Shown piece after piece: positions 7,693-18,100 of a stretch of 64,000 nucleotides of DNA. Under the pieces are notes generated by a model, which saw only the letters and a program-made list of their open reading frames with translations, ran no database searches and was not told the origin of the DNA. The stretch comes from Poriferisodalis sp965221195. GTDB taxonomy: Bacteria; Actinomycetota; Acidimicrobiia; Acidimicrobiales; Poriferisodalaceae. The position numbers and the translations under genes were made by a program. Position 1 is the stretch's first letter. Each line of letters begins with the position of its first letter. The DNA lies in contig OZ244864.1 in the NCBI GenBank assembly GCA_965221195.1, forward strand, positions 1,364,001 through 1,428,000. Direction: 5' to 3'.

Positions 7693-7860
7693 TCTTGAAA
7701 CCCGACGCATCTTGAAACCCGACGGCGAGCGTGGGACCCGCCACCACAGCGGTTTCTGCGGCAGTTTCTGAGACGGTCTCTGCGAGGCAGCCTCTGCGAC
7801 AGCCTATCTAGAGTTTATCATTTATCTGTTTTTATCTATTTATCTGTTTGTATCTGTTCG
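7693..7860. promoter_or_regulatory. Leader of the AAA ATPase gene with several repeat blocks
   Basis: The gene-free stretch 7669-7973 carries three blocks. At 7693-7726 there are two 17-bp copies of tcttgaaacccgacgca. At about 7751-7803 there are imperfect 12 to 14-bp units of the type tttctgcggcag. At 7820-7860 there is an AT-rich run with atttatctgttt at 7820-7831 and 7838-7849 and a related tatctgttcg at 7851-7860, giving an 18-bp period. The last block could be a promoter or operator for the AAA gene. Nothing recognisable lies in 7861-7973. Confidence 0.45.
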
Positions 7861-7973
7861 CTACGGCTCACGTCGGCAACGTGACGCGCGACCGTGCGTC
7901 GGAACTTGTCGTGGATGACGGTAGTGCTGTAACAGTGCGGTGGCGCTTACCGCCGCCGATGTTGTCTGTTAGC

Positions 7974-8585
7974 TTAGGCCTGTTCGGGGTCTGGAGCAGG
8001 TAGGTTGAGGAGGCCCTCGACGTGAGCGAGGCGTTCTTTGGTGCCAGCGATTTGCTCGCCGAGATAGCCGATGCTCGTGTTGATCTCGGCAAGCAGACGC
8101 TCCATCGCGTCAAAACGTCTGTCGATGGCTTCAAATCGAAGCTCCAGATTTTCTCGCAACGCGGCGATGCTGTTGTCGACTTTGCTGTCAAGCGCAACGA
8201 TTTTGCTGTCTAACGCGGCGATGCTGTTGTCGACTTTGCTGTCAAGCGCAACGATTTTGCTGTCTAGCGCGGCGATGCTGTTGTCGATCTTGTTGTCTAG
8301 GGCGGCGATGCTGTTGTCGATCTTGTTGTTTAGCGCGGCGATGCTGTTGTCGATTTTGCTGTTTAGCGCGGCGATGCTGTTGTCGATTTTGCTGTTTAGC
8401 GCGGCGATGCTGTTGTCGATTTTGCTGTTTAGCGCGGCGATGCTGTTGTCGATTTTGCTATCGAGCGCTTTGAGGTTGAACCGTATCATCGCCCAGAAAC
8501 CAAGAAACAGGGCTATCAGCGGACCGCTGAACGCGACCACCAACTGAAACGTGTCGTTCCAACTGAAATTGTCCATCAGGTTCAC
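7974..8585 (-). CDS. N-terminally membrane-anchored hendecad coiled-coil protein
   Basis: The protein of about 203 residues starts with a membrane segment (FQLVVAFSGPLIALFLGFW). A long run of 11-residue repeats of the type ALDSKIDNSIA follows, partly shortened to ALDSKIV units. A helical C-terminus with AIDRRFDAMERLLAEI and KERLAHVEGLL ends it. DNA repeats are 33 bp. The topology is the reverse of the proteins at 1164-3642, whose membrane segment is C-terminal. I chose the GTG at 8583-8585, which has AAGGA 9 bases upstream; an ATG three codons later is also possible. Function is unknown. Confidence 0.75.
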   Translation of the reverse strand: MNLMDNFSWNDTFQLVVAFSGPLIALFLGFWAMIRFNLKALDSKIDNSIAALNSKIDNSIAALNSKIDNSIAALNSKIDNSIAALNNKIDNSIAALDNKIDNSIAALDSKIVALDSKVDNSIAALDSKIVALDSKVDNSIAALRENLELRFEAIDRRFDAMERLLAEINTSIGYLGEQIAGTKERLAHVEGLLNLPAPDPEQA

Positions 8586-8616
8586 AATAGCCGTTCCTTG
8601 CTCTTGCGCCAACCGT

Positions 8617-8811
8617 GAGCAGCGGTCATGGGCGTGCCTGTGAAGCCGGGCACCTGTTCGCCGAACGCGAGAAGGACGCAGTTCCAGCGGGCAACAGTTC
8701 CAGCGGGCAACAGTTCCAGCGGGCAACAGTTCCAGCGGGCAACATGGTCTTGGCCGTGGTGGGGTTCCGCGGCATAGCCGCGCCCGTCAGTTATCAGGCC
8801 CGCGGGCACGG
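8617..8811 (-). pseudogene. Decayed copy of the RW-type domain of the giant surface protein
   Basis: On the minus strand the frame reads VPAGLITDGRGYAAEP, later HVARW and VLLAFGEQVPGFTGTPMT. This matches the domain that occurs twice near the C-terminus of the giant protein (from 18129 and 18399), which has VPTSLIADVRGYAAET, HVTRW and VLLAFGDTVPGFTGTPIT. Here the middle is expanded by the 16-bp repeats at 8679-8742. That unit length breaks the reading frame, and the last third of the domain is missing. It points away from the giant gene. Confidence 0.7.
8679..8742. repeat. Four 16-bp tandem copies inside the decayed RW domain
   Basis: Four identical units of cagttccagcgggcaa. The unit is not a multiple of 3, so the array shifts the frame of the domain fragment it sits in. 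This supports the view that the fragment is no longer coding. Confidence 0.9.
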
Positions 8812-8851
8812 CTTCCTCGCTGTTGACTGTGTCGCAGTTTCGGGCGACAGC

Positions 8852-9098
8852 GGGGGGGGGGAGCGGGCCCACCGGTGCAACGGCGCGACTGTTTTGGGGT
8901 TCCTACCCGTGTACAATCACTCCATGCATTTCTTGTGGTCTGGTACCTGTGCCGGAGGCAGTCCCGGGCGTGCTGCCTCTTCGGTACGTGTGGCGTTCTC
9001 TCCTGTCCTGTTGCGGCGGGGGGGGGGGGGGCTGATCGCGATGCGGCACGCGGCACCCTGGCGAGCCCTGCTACAAGGGCGGCGGGGGGGGGGGGGGG
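8852..9098 (+). promoter_or_regulatory. Three poly-G tracts upstream of the giant surface-protein gene
   Basis: Runs of 10 G (8852-8861), 14 G (9018-9031) and 15 G (9084-9098) lie in the 320 bases before the GTG start at 9171. The last ends 72 bases before the start codon. Long homopolymers of this kind change length by slipped-strand pairing and are the classic basis of phase variation of surface proteins in other bacteria. The tracts lie before the best ribosome binding site, so an effect on transcription or on the leader is more likely than a frame switch. If the 15-G run lost one base, the ATG at 9041 would come into frame with the giant gene. Apart from the decayed domain, I see no other gene in 8586-9170. 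Confidence 0.6.
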
Positions 9099-9170
9099 TG
9101 TAGATGCCCCAGATCGGGTTGCTGGTGGCGCGAATCCCCGCGCGGCCAGAAGCGTCGCAAGGACCGAAGC

Positions 9171-12100
9171 GTGAACGACGCAGCTAGGACTATCGCCCCG
9201 CGCAAGGCCTTGCGTGAGCCGAAGCGTGGCAGGTGTCGGGGGTTTGTTGCTGCGGCACTGGCCACGGTGTTGTTTGGGGTGTTGTTTGGGGTGTTGGCGC
9301 CTGGTTCTGTTGGGGCGCAAACTTCGTCTGTGGTGTCTTCTACTGGTGATAGTGCGGTGCAGGTAGGCGAGAGTTCCGTGGCTGTTGTTGGGTTTAGTGT
9401 GTCGCCTCCGGTGGATTCGGAGGTGTGGCTTCGGTTTTGTTTTGAGAGTTCTTTAGCTGATTCTAATTTTTCTAATCTGCAGACTCAAAGCGGTAATATG
9501 AATGTGTCTTTGGATAATAATGGTTGTTTTGATGGCCAGACGGTAACTGTTACCGTGGCCGGGGCGACGACTCAGTCAGCTACTATTAGGTTTCAGCCTT
9601 TGCCTAATACGGTGGATGATCTTGATGAGGTTGTTACTGTTACGGTGAGTGAGGATCCTGATAATCCGTTGCCTGATGGTGTAAGTATCGATGCTGAGGC
9701 TGATTCGGTGTCGAGGAAGATTGTGGATGAAGATCCGACGGTGGTGTCGTTGGCTCGTTCGGGTTCGGCTGCGATTGCTGAGGGTCAAACAGCGGAGTTG
9801 GTGGTGAGTTTGGGTCGTGAGCTTGTTGCGGGTGAGATGGTGGGTGTGCCGTTGGCTATTAGCGGTACGAATGTGACGACCGCGGACTATGATTTGGTGT
9901 TGAAGGAAGGGCAGGGGCTTAACACTGGCGTTGAGTTGTCGGGTGTGTCAACAACCGAGCCGCATTTGAGTTTTTCTGGTGCTGGCGCGCAGACAGCAAC
10001 TTTGCTGCTGACAGCGTTGCTTGATGATGATACGGGCGCTGAAACAGTAACGGTCGCGTTGGGGCCTGATGATGCGACTGCTAACGGTTTTGATCGCCCA
10101 GCGTTAGAGACGAACGTAAGTGGCGGTGTTAACCGGTCAAGCACGCAGAATAGTGTGAGTGTGACAGTGAACGATCCTGATGCACCTGCTCCGCCTACGT
10201 TGGGGGCCGTTGGGCTTGGTGACACGCGGGTAAGGCTCTTTTGGCAAGACCCAAAGAACAGCAACATTACGGGTTATCAGTTCCAAATTGGTACCGGACT
10301 TATCAATCCTGATTGGGCGACTGTTCAGCCTGTTCCTCATAGTGATGCGTCCACTACGGATTACGTGGTTACTGGTTTGACTAATGACACTAATCATAAT
10401 TTTCGGATTCGGGCGACCTCTGGTGGTATTGCTGGTGCTTGGTCAGAAGCAAGTCCAGGGATAGCGCAGGCCGGCCGCATTGTGATTCCGGCTGTCCCAG
10501 CGGGTGTAACAGCTACTCCTGGTGAAGCAAGTGTGACGTTCAACTGGGCTGATCCTGGTAACAGTTTCATTAAAGCTTACCAAATTCGTCACCGTGCAAC
10601 ACCAACCGGCGAATGGAATCCAGCGGTCACTGTAGGAAGCTCACTCTTGACATCAGGCGGAGGGTTAACGGTACCTTACAGATACACAAACAATATAACT
10701 AACGGCACAGAATACGAGTTCCAAATCCGAGCTGAAGGCAAAGGATCCGGCTCTCAATGGGGCGGTTGGGCAACAGTAACAGCCACCCCACGGCCTGCAC
10801 CGCCAACGTTTGGGGTTATTGTGCGTACTCCTCCTTTGTCTTTGCCTGAGGGCACAAGAATAGATGGGGATGGTGGTACGTATCAGGTGTATTTGTCTCG
10901 TGCTTTAGGTGCGGGTGATCCGTCTGTGGTGGAGTTAGAGATAGCTGTTTCTGGTACTGCGACTCGTGGTGTTGATTATTCGTTCTTTGATCCTGGTCAA
11001 ATAGAAGGAGCAAATCCTAAAATTTCTGTCAATGGGGTGTTCTTGGCAGGCAAAGATAATCCTGTGTTGCATATTGACAGGTCAATATGGGGTAATTCTC
11101 CTAACTTGTTGGTATTTAGTTTACCAATCAAGGTTGTGGAAGATAACGTGGTTGAGTCTTCTGATGAGACAGTCGTGTTGACATTTCCAGGTGGTTCAAG
11201 CACAACTTTTACGTTGAGTGATGCTCCTACGTCGGTGACGTTTCAGTATGGCACAGCTAATGCAATTAACACAAAAGAAGGAGTTGCCAATGTGACAATT
11301 CCAGGTAATCTTGACGAAGCGACGGGTAAAGATTTTGAGTTCCCTCTGATGTATTCCAAACCACAGACTCGAGGTGCGGTATCGGGTGAAGATTATACGC
11401 CGGTTGATAGTTTTTCAGTTAGGGCCAACGGGAATATATCTCATTCGCTTCGTGTACCTATCGTTGATGATGATGTGGATGAGCCTAATGAGGCCTTTGA
11501 TGTGGAATTGGGTGAAGCTCCCACTGGTGTTACTAAGGGCACGGTTACTCGGGTGAAGGTCCAGATTATTGATAATGATCCAACGACTGTGACGCTCGCG
11601 CTTGGCCGTGGTAGCGCGGCGGTGCTTCGGGAGGGAACCGGTACTTCTTTGACGTTGACGTTGGGTCGTGATTTGGTGACTGAAGAGTATGTAACTGTTC
11701 CGTTAAGTGTTTCTGGTACTGGTGTCACTAGTGGCGATTATTCGCTCACGTTAGAGTCGGGCACTGGTGTGAACACTGGTGTTACTTTGCTTACTTCTGG
11801 GAGTTATAGTACCGCTAGTCCCGCGGTGAGGTTTGATGGCGGTATATATAATGAGCAGGTTGCTTCGTTGACGTTGTGGGCTTCGGCTGACAGCACCACA
11901 GAGTCCACCGAAACTATGACGGTACAAATCTCGCGTGCGGAAAGTAATCTTGACGGGGGTAAGCCTGATAACCCTAACGCGCCAATAACTGTAGGTACGC
12001 GTATTGATGCGAGAACAGTTAGGGTCACGGTGTTGGGTGCTCCTGTTGCGCCCACAGGCTTAACCGCTTCGGCGGGTAACGCCCAAGTGGGGTTGAGGTG

Positions 12101-15100
12101 GTCCGACCCGGATGATCCTCTTATTGCGAGATACGAGTTTCGTACTGGTACTGGTTCTTCGCCGGTGGTGTGGGCCGATCCGCGACCTGTTCCAAATAGT
12201 CGTAGTACGACTGTTTCTTATGTGGTGCCCGATCTGGGTGGAGATCCTGTGGCTTCGTTAACGAATGGTACGCAGTACAGTGTTCAGCTGCGGGCTGTGT
12301 CTGGCAATGAAGACGACGGCTGGTTGATAGGTGCGTGGTCGGATGCGGTGACGGCTACGCCGAGTTCTTCTGCTACGGCCGCTCCGGCAGAGCCTATTAA
12401 TGTTTCTGTTTCAGCAGGCGACAACCAGGCTGTTTTGAAGTGGGTCGATCCGGGTAATGGTGCTATTACGGGTTATGAGTTGCGTACGGGTTCCGGTTCG
12501 CCGTTGGAGTGGAAACCTTGGAGTGCGATTGCTTCGAGTGATGCGTCTACTGTTGCCCATACGGTGACAGGTTTGACGAATGCCACTGAGTACAGTTTTC
12601 AGATTCGTGCGGTGGCGGGCAGTGTGAAGGGTTTAGAGTCAAACACAGTCACGGCCACGCCGGAGGCACCTGCGTTGTCTTTGTCGAGTTTGATTGTTGC
12701 GGGTGGTGTGACAAGGGTTCCTGAGGGTACGTCGGGTTTGCGTATAGGATATCGGTTGTCTCGCCAGTTGAGGGTTGCGGACGATCCGGCAGTGGTGACC
12801 TTTGAGGTGGCCGTTTCTGGTAATGCGTCTAGGGGTACCGATTTTTCGTTTTCTGCTGTGACAGTTCCGGGTTTGTCGGTGTCTGGTTTGGCTAGTGGTA
12901 ACTTAGTACTCTCGTTTGATCGGGATGCGTACTTGGCAGGTAATCGTCGAGGAACCGTACTTTTTCTGCATTTGAATGTGGTGGCTGATAGTAGTGCGGA
13001 GCCAGCTGATGAGTCGGTTGTGTTGACACCGCCTGGTGGTCGCGCGGTAACTATAGGTTTGTATGATGCGCCAGCGTCAGTTGCGGTGCGTTTTCCTCTA
13101 CCAACCGTTGATTCTGCAGAGGGTCATAATTTTGATTTTGGTGTCCGTTTGAGTGAGCCGTCGGGTAAGGATTTAGTGTTTCCGTTAGAATATCCCACTG
13201 AGGGTGCGACGGCGGTGTCAGGTGAAGATTTTGTAGCGTTGGAAAGTATCACGGTGAAGGCTAACGGGCAGCCCTCTCACCAAAGCAGGAGCTACACTCA
13301 TGCTGATAATGATGTTGACGAACCGAACAAACAGTACACGATATCGTTGGGTGATGCACCGTCTGGTGCTACGAAAGGCACACCGAGTGCTTTGACGGTA
13401 ACAATCAAAGATAATGATCCAACTACGCTGACGTTGGCGTTGGCTGGGGAGTCTGGTGTGGCTGAAGGGTCGTCTTCTAAGTTGACTGTAACGCTTAGTC
13501 GCGATTTGGTAGCCGGTGAGATTGTGCGTGTGCCACTTACGGTTACTGGTACAGGTGTGACAGCAGATGATTATACGTTGACGCTTGATACGGGATCGGA
13601 GTTGAACGCGGGTGCGACGTTGAACACAACGGACCCGTTTAGTGATGCGGCTCCGCAGGTGGTGCTCACCGGGTCTGACACAGATACGGTGCAGGTAGCT
13701 ACCTTAAGGCTTAGCGCTGTTGTTGATAATGATGATACTGAAAACACCGAGAACTTAGCGATCGGTTTCGGCTCGGTGACCAGCAATCTAGACTTGCCAC
13801 CTTTCATACCAGATACGACTTTTAGAACGCAGGGCACTACTACCGCCGGTGCGCCGATTGAGTTTGTGTTATCTGAGAAACCACCTGCTGCGCCTGCTAA
13901 TTTTAGGTGGGGTAGTTGGGCGGATTCTTTGTTGGTTTTTGAGTGGGATGATCCTGATCCTGTTGATACGCGGATTACGGGGTATGAGCTTCGTCGGCGT
14001 GTGAAGTCTGATGATCCGTGGGTTGGTGGTTGGCAGACGGTTTCTGGTGGTGCGTCTGCTAGGTCAAAGTCTGAGATTGTTCTTTCTGGTGATGTGGGTA
14101 CTACCTATGAGGTGCAGTTGCGGGCGGTTGCGGGCAGTTTGAAGGGTGAGCCGTCTGGGGTAGTGACTGCTGTTAAGTATCCTGCGTTGTCGGGGGCAAC
14201 GACGTCTGCGGGTGATACTCGTGTGACGTTGTCGTGGGATGTTCTTGGTGTTGAGGCGGTGACTGGTTATGAGGTTAATGTTGGGTCGGGTTCGCCGTTG
14301 GTGTTTGATGGTTATACTTTGATTCCGAATTCGTCTGATTATCGTACGTCGAGTTTCACAGTGGAGGGGTTGACGAATGGTACGCAGTATACGTTTAGGG
14401 TGCGCGCTAAGGTGGGTGATACTGCTAGCCGGCATTTTCAGGTGACTGCCACTCCGTCTGCTTCTAGTGTGGCGAGGCCGGCGGCGCCGCGTGGTTTTTC
14501 TGTGGTGGCGGGTGATTATGGGGTGCGTTTGGGTTGGGTTGATCCGGGTAATGCTGCGATTTCGGGTTATGAGGTGCGTCGTGGTGTGGGTTCGCCGTTG
14601 GTGTGGGGTGAGTGGACTGCTATTTCTGGTTCTGATGCTGATACTACGGGTCATAGTGTGTCGGGGTTGGTGAATGGGGAGGAGTATAGTTTCCAGGTTC
14701 GGGCGGTTGCGGGCACGGGTGGTGGTGCTGTTGAGGGGTTTGGGTCGTTGGTGGTTTCTGCGGTGCCGGTGGCGCCGGTGTTGGGGTTGGAGCAGGTTCG
14801 GTTTGCGTCTGCGCCTCGGGTGCCTGAGGGTACAGTGGGTGCACCGTTTTCGTATCGGTTGTCTCGGAGTTTGCGTGTTGGTGAGGATCCCGCGTCGGTG
14901 AGTTTTGAGTTGGAGGTGGGTGGTTCTGCTGTGCGGGGTACGGATTATAGTTTGAGGGCGCATGATAGGTTGGTTGATGGTGTGTCGGTGTCTGGGTTGT
15001 CGGGTGGGAATGTGGTGTTGACGTTTGACACTGCAAAAGCGGTGTTGGGTTCGCATCGTTCTGGGGTGTTTTTGTTGGTTGATTTTGTGTTGGATGATGA

Positions 15101-18100
15101 TTCGTCTGAGGGTGATGAGTCGGTTACGTTTAGTCCGGTTGGTGGTGGTACGGCGGCGTCGTTGACGATGTATGAGGCGCCTGCAGCGGTGACGGTGCGT
15201 TTTCCTGTGACGGATGATCAGTTTGTTTTTGAGGGTTACTCTGTGGGGGTGCCTGTGCAGTTGTCGGAGCCGTCGGGTCGGGGTTTTACCTATCCGATGG
15301 TGGTGACTGATGGTTCTGCGGTAGCTGGTACCGATTTTGATGTTTCTGGTGTTTCGGGTTGGACGGTGCTGCCTAATGGTAGTACGGCTTTTAGTGCGCG
15401 GATTCGGACGTTTAGTGATGAGGTTGATGAGCCGAGTAAGCGGTTTGCGGTGGCGTTGGGTGACGCTCCTGCGGGCGCGGTCAAGGGGTCGCCTAGTGTG
15501 CGTGATGCTGTGATTGTTGATGATGATCCTACGACGGTGACGTTAGCGTTGGCTGGGAAAGCGCGTGTGGCTGAGGGAGCATCTAGCGGGTTGACTGTGA
15601 CACTTAGTCGTAATCTGGTTGCTGGTGAGACGGTGCGGGTACCACTAAGGGTGTCCGGTAGTGGTGTTACATCGGGTGATTATTCGTTGACGCTAAATGG
15701 TGGGTCGGGGTTGAATGCGGGTGTGTCGTTGGACACGTCGTCGCCGTATTCGGTTGCTCAACCGGGTGTTATTTTTAGTGGGTCTGATTCTGATACGGTG
15801 CAGACGGCTACGTTGGTGTTCACAGCGGTTGATGATTCAACGTCTGAGTCGGTGGAGAATGTGTCGGTCAGGTTTGGGAGTGTTTCGTCTAATTTGGATC
15901 GGTCTGATCCGTCTTCGTTTGGTACTAATGGTACTGTTACGGCTGGTGGGCCGGTAGGGTTTGTGTTGTCTGATGAGTCGTTGGAGGTTGAAGCGACTTT
16001 GTCTCATCCTACCGGTTTGAGGAGGTTTCCTGAGGGTTCTTCGGTTTTTGTGCGGACTTTGGTGTTGAATACTGCGTTGACGGCGGCTGATCCTGACACG
16101 CTAAGTTTTGAGGTTGGTGTTGCGGGTACTGCTGTTCGTAACACTGATTTTGTGTTGTTTGTTGATAATGATCGCAGTAGTGAGGGTGTGTCGGTTGTGA
16201 TTGCGTCTGATACAGCGAACCCGGTTATTACGATTGATAAAACGTTGTTTGGTGTTGGTAAACGGTATGCAGATGTTGGTTTGGGGGTGCGTGTGTTGGC
16301 TGATAGTGATACTTCTGAGTCAGATGAGACGATTATTTTGTCTACCGCGGGTGGGTCGAACACGTTCACGGTGCATGAGGCTCCCGATTCGGTGGAGGTA
16401 ACGTTCACAGAGGCGTCGTTTGCGGTGAGTGAGGATAACCCTCCGGCTACGTTTGTTTTGCGTTTGGATGAGCCTACTGGTAAGGATTTGCGGATTCCGT
16501 TGTTGTATCCTTCCGGTTCGGGTAACACTGCTACAGGGGATGATTACTCTGGCGAGCGGCCTGGGTTTCTTGTTATCAAAGCTGACGGTGAGACGTCACA
16601 CGAAATTAATTTTCTAGGTCTTTTTGATGAGGTTGATGAGCCTGTAGAGTACATTACTATACGGTTGGGTACTGCGCCTGCGGGGTTGACCTATGGTGCG
16701 ATCACCGAGGCGGTGATGAGTATTAGAGATTCTGACCCCACAACAGTACAACTACAAGTAGCTGGTAGCAGCCAGGCGGGGGTACCGGAGGGTGGCACCG
16801 TTGATGCGACTATACGGTTGGGTCGTAGTTTGTTAGACGGCGAGGTGGTGGTAGTGCCACTAACAGTGACTGGTACGGGTGTTACTGATGATGATTACAG
16901 CCTGACTTTACCCCCACAAGCAGGTGGCGTGAACACGGGTGTGACTCTTGACACTACGTCGCCGCATACGGTGAAACGGCCTGCAGTTATATTTACTGGC
17001 TCTACTAGTGGTACTGTGCAGGTAGCGACTGTGAGACTAACTGCGGTGAGTGATAACGTCGCTGAGAACACTGAAACGCTGCAACTCGGGTTGGGTACGA
17101 TTCGAAGTAACCTTGACCATTACGATCCATCGGCTCGTGTCACGAGTTCTACTATTCAGGTTGGTGGCACTGTGGATGTGTTGATTGGTATCACCCCGGT
17201 TGGTGTTAAGTTGGATCAAGCGTCACTGGTTGAGGGTGAGTTGTTGGCTGTCACGGTTGAGCGTCAAAGCGCTGGTGAGGCTGTTGATATACCTATCAAT
17301 TTTGTTATTGATAATGTTGGCACTGTTGCGTCTTCGCCGGTCCGGATATCTGCTGGGGAGCGTACCGCTGGTGCGACTTTGAAAGCTCCTAACGACCGGG
17401 TTGACGAGGCCACCCAAGAGGCGTGGCGGGTTGAACTTGGCACGCTGCCTACTATTTACACACCCGCCCCCACCACACCTGACACCACACCCGGTGCCCC
17501 ACCGGCTCATGAGCAACTACTCGGCGTGCAACATTTCACAGTGCTAGACAACGACCCCACTGTAGTCACACTCGCTGCTTCTGAAAACAATAACGGGCCT
17601 GTGACTGAAGGTGCCAGTAAACAGTTCACCATCACACTCAACCGCGGTCTTGTCACTGGTGAAACCCTACCGGTACCATTAGTGTTTGGGGGCACCGCGA
17701 CACGTAACAGCGACTACAGCGTTGCTTGCCCCACCACGGCACCTGTCGGGGTGAGTTGCAGCAACAACAATTTGAACCGCAGTGACACTCCACGGGTGAC
17801 GTTCACTGGTCCCACTCAAGGCACTTCAGCCACGGCAATTACGTTGACAATCAATGTTGCTACCGATGACTACCTGGAAACCGACACTGCCACTGAGACT
17901 AATAACGATATTCGCACTGGCACTGAAACGATACATGTCACCCTTGGTGAACTCAATGACACGTCTGGTAACGGTCTTGGAGGTGGCGCAACCGCGGTCA
18001 ACAACCTCGAAGCGTTCAACATTGTTGACACCACTGATCCCGCCAACGCTATCCCACCACCACCATCTGAAAACACTGCCACACCTGAGGACACTGTTAC

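Noticed and set aside
8071..8547. Plus-strand frame opposite the second coiled-coil gene
   Set aside because: Its Ser/Leu repeats are the reverse complement of the 33-bp coiled-coil repeats. The minus-strand frame has a membrane segment, a start signal and a non-repeated C-terminus.
8615..9103. Plus-strand frame running through the poly-G tracts
   Set aside because: It is held open by Gly codons of the tracts and crosses frame-shifting 16-bp repeats. No start signal or conserved segment is seen.
9036..9170. Upstream extension of the giant gene through the 15-G tract, giving a frame switch
   Set aside because: The GTG at 9171 has a well-placed AAGGA and is followed by a normal signal peptide. 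The upstream in-frame residues look unlike coding sequence. Kept only as an alternative model.
1..9170. Mobile element as cause of the triplication and relics
   Set aside because: No transposase, integrase, inverted terminal repeats or target duplications were seen. The joints show only short gagcgg homology.
14064..15056. 330-residue minus-strand frame inside the giant gene
   Set aside because: It is rich in His, Arg and Thr, mirrors the repeat modules of the opposite strand, and has no recognisable start or domain.
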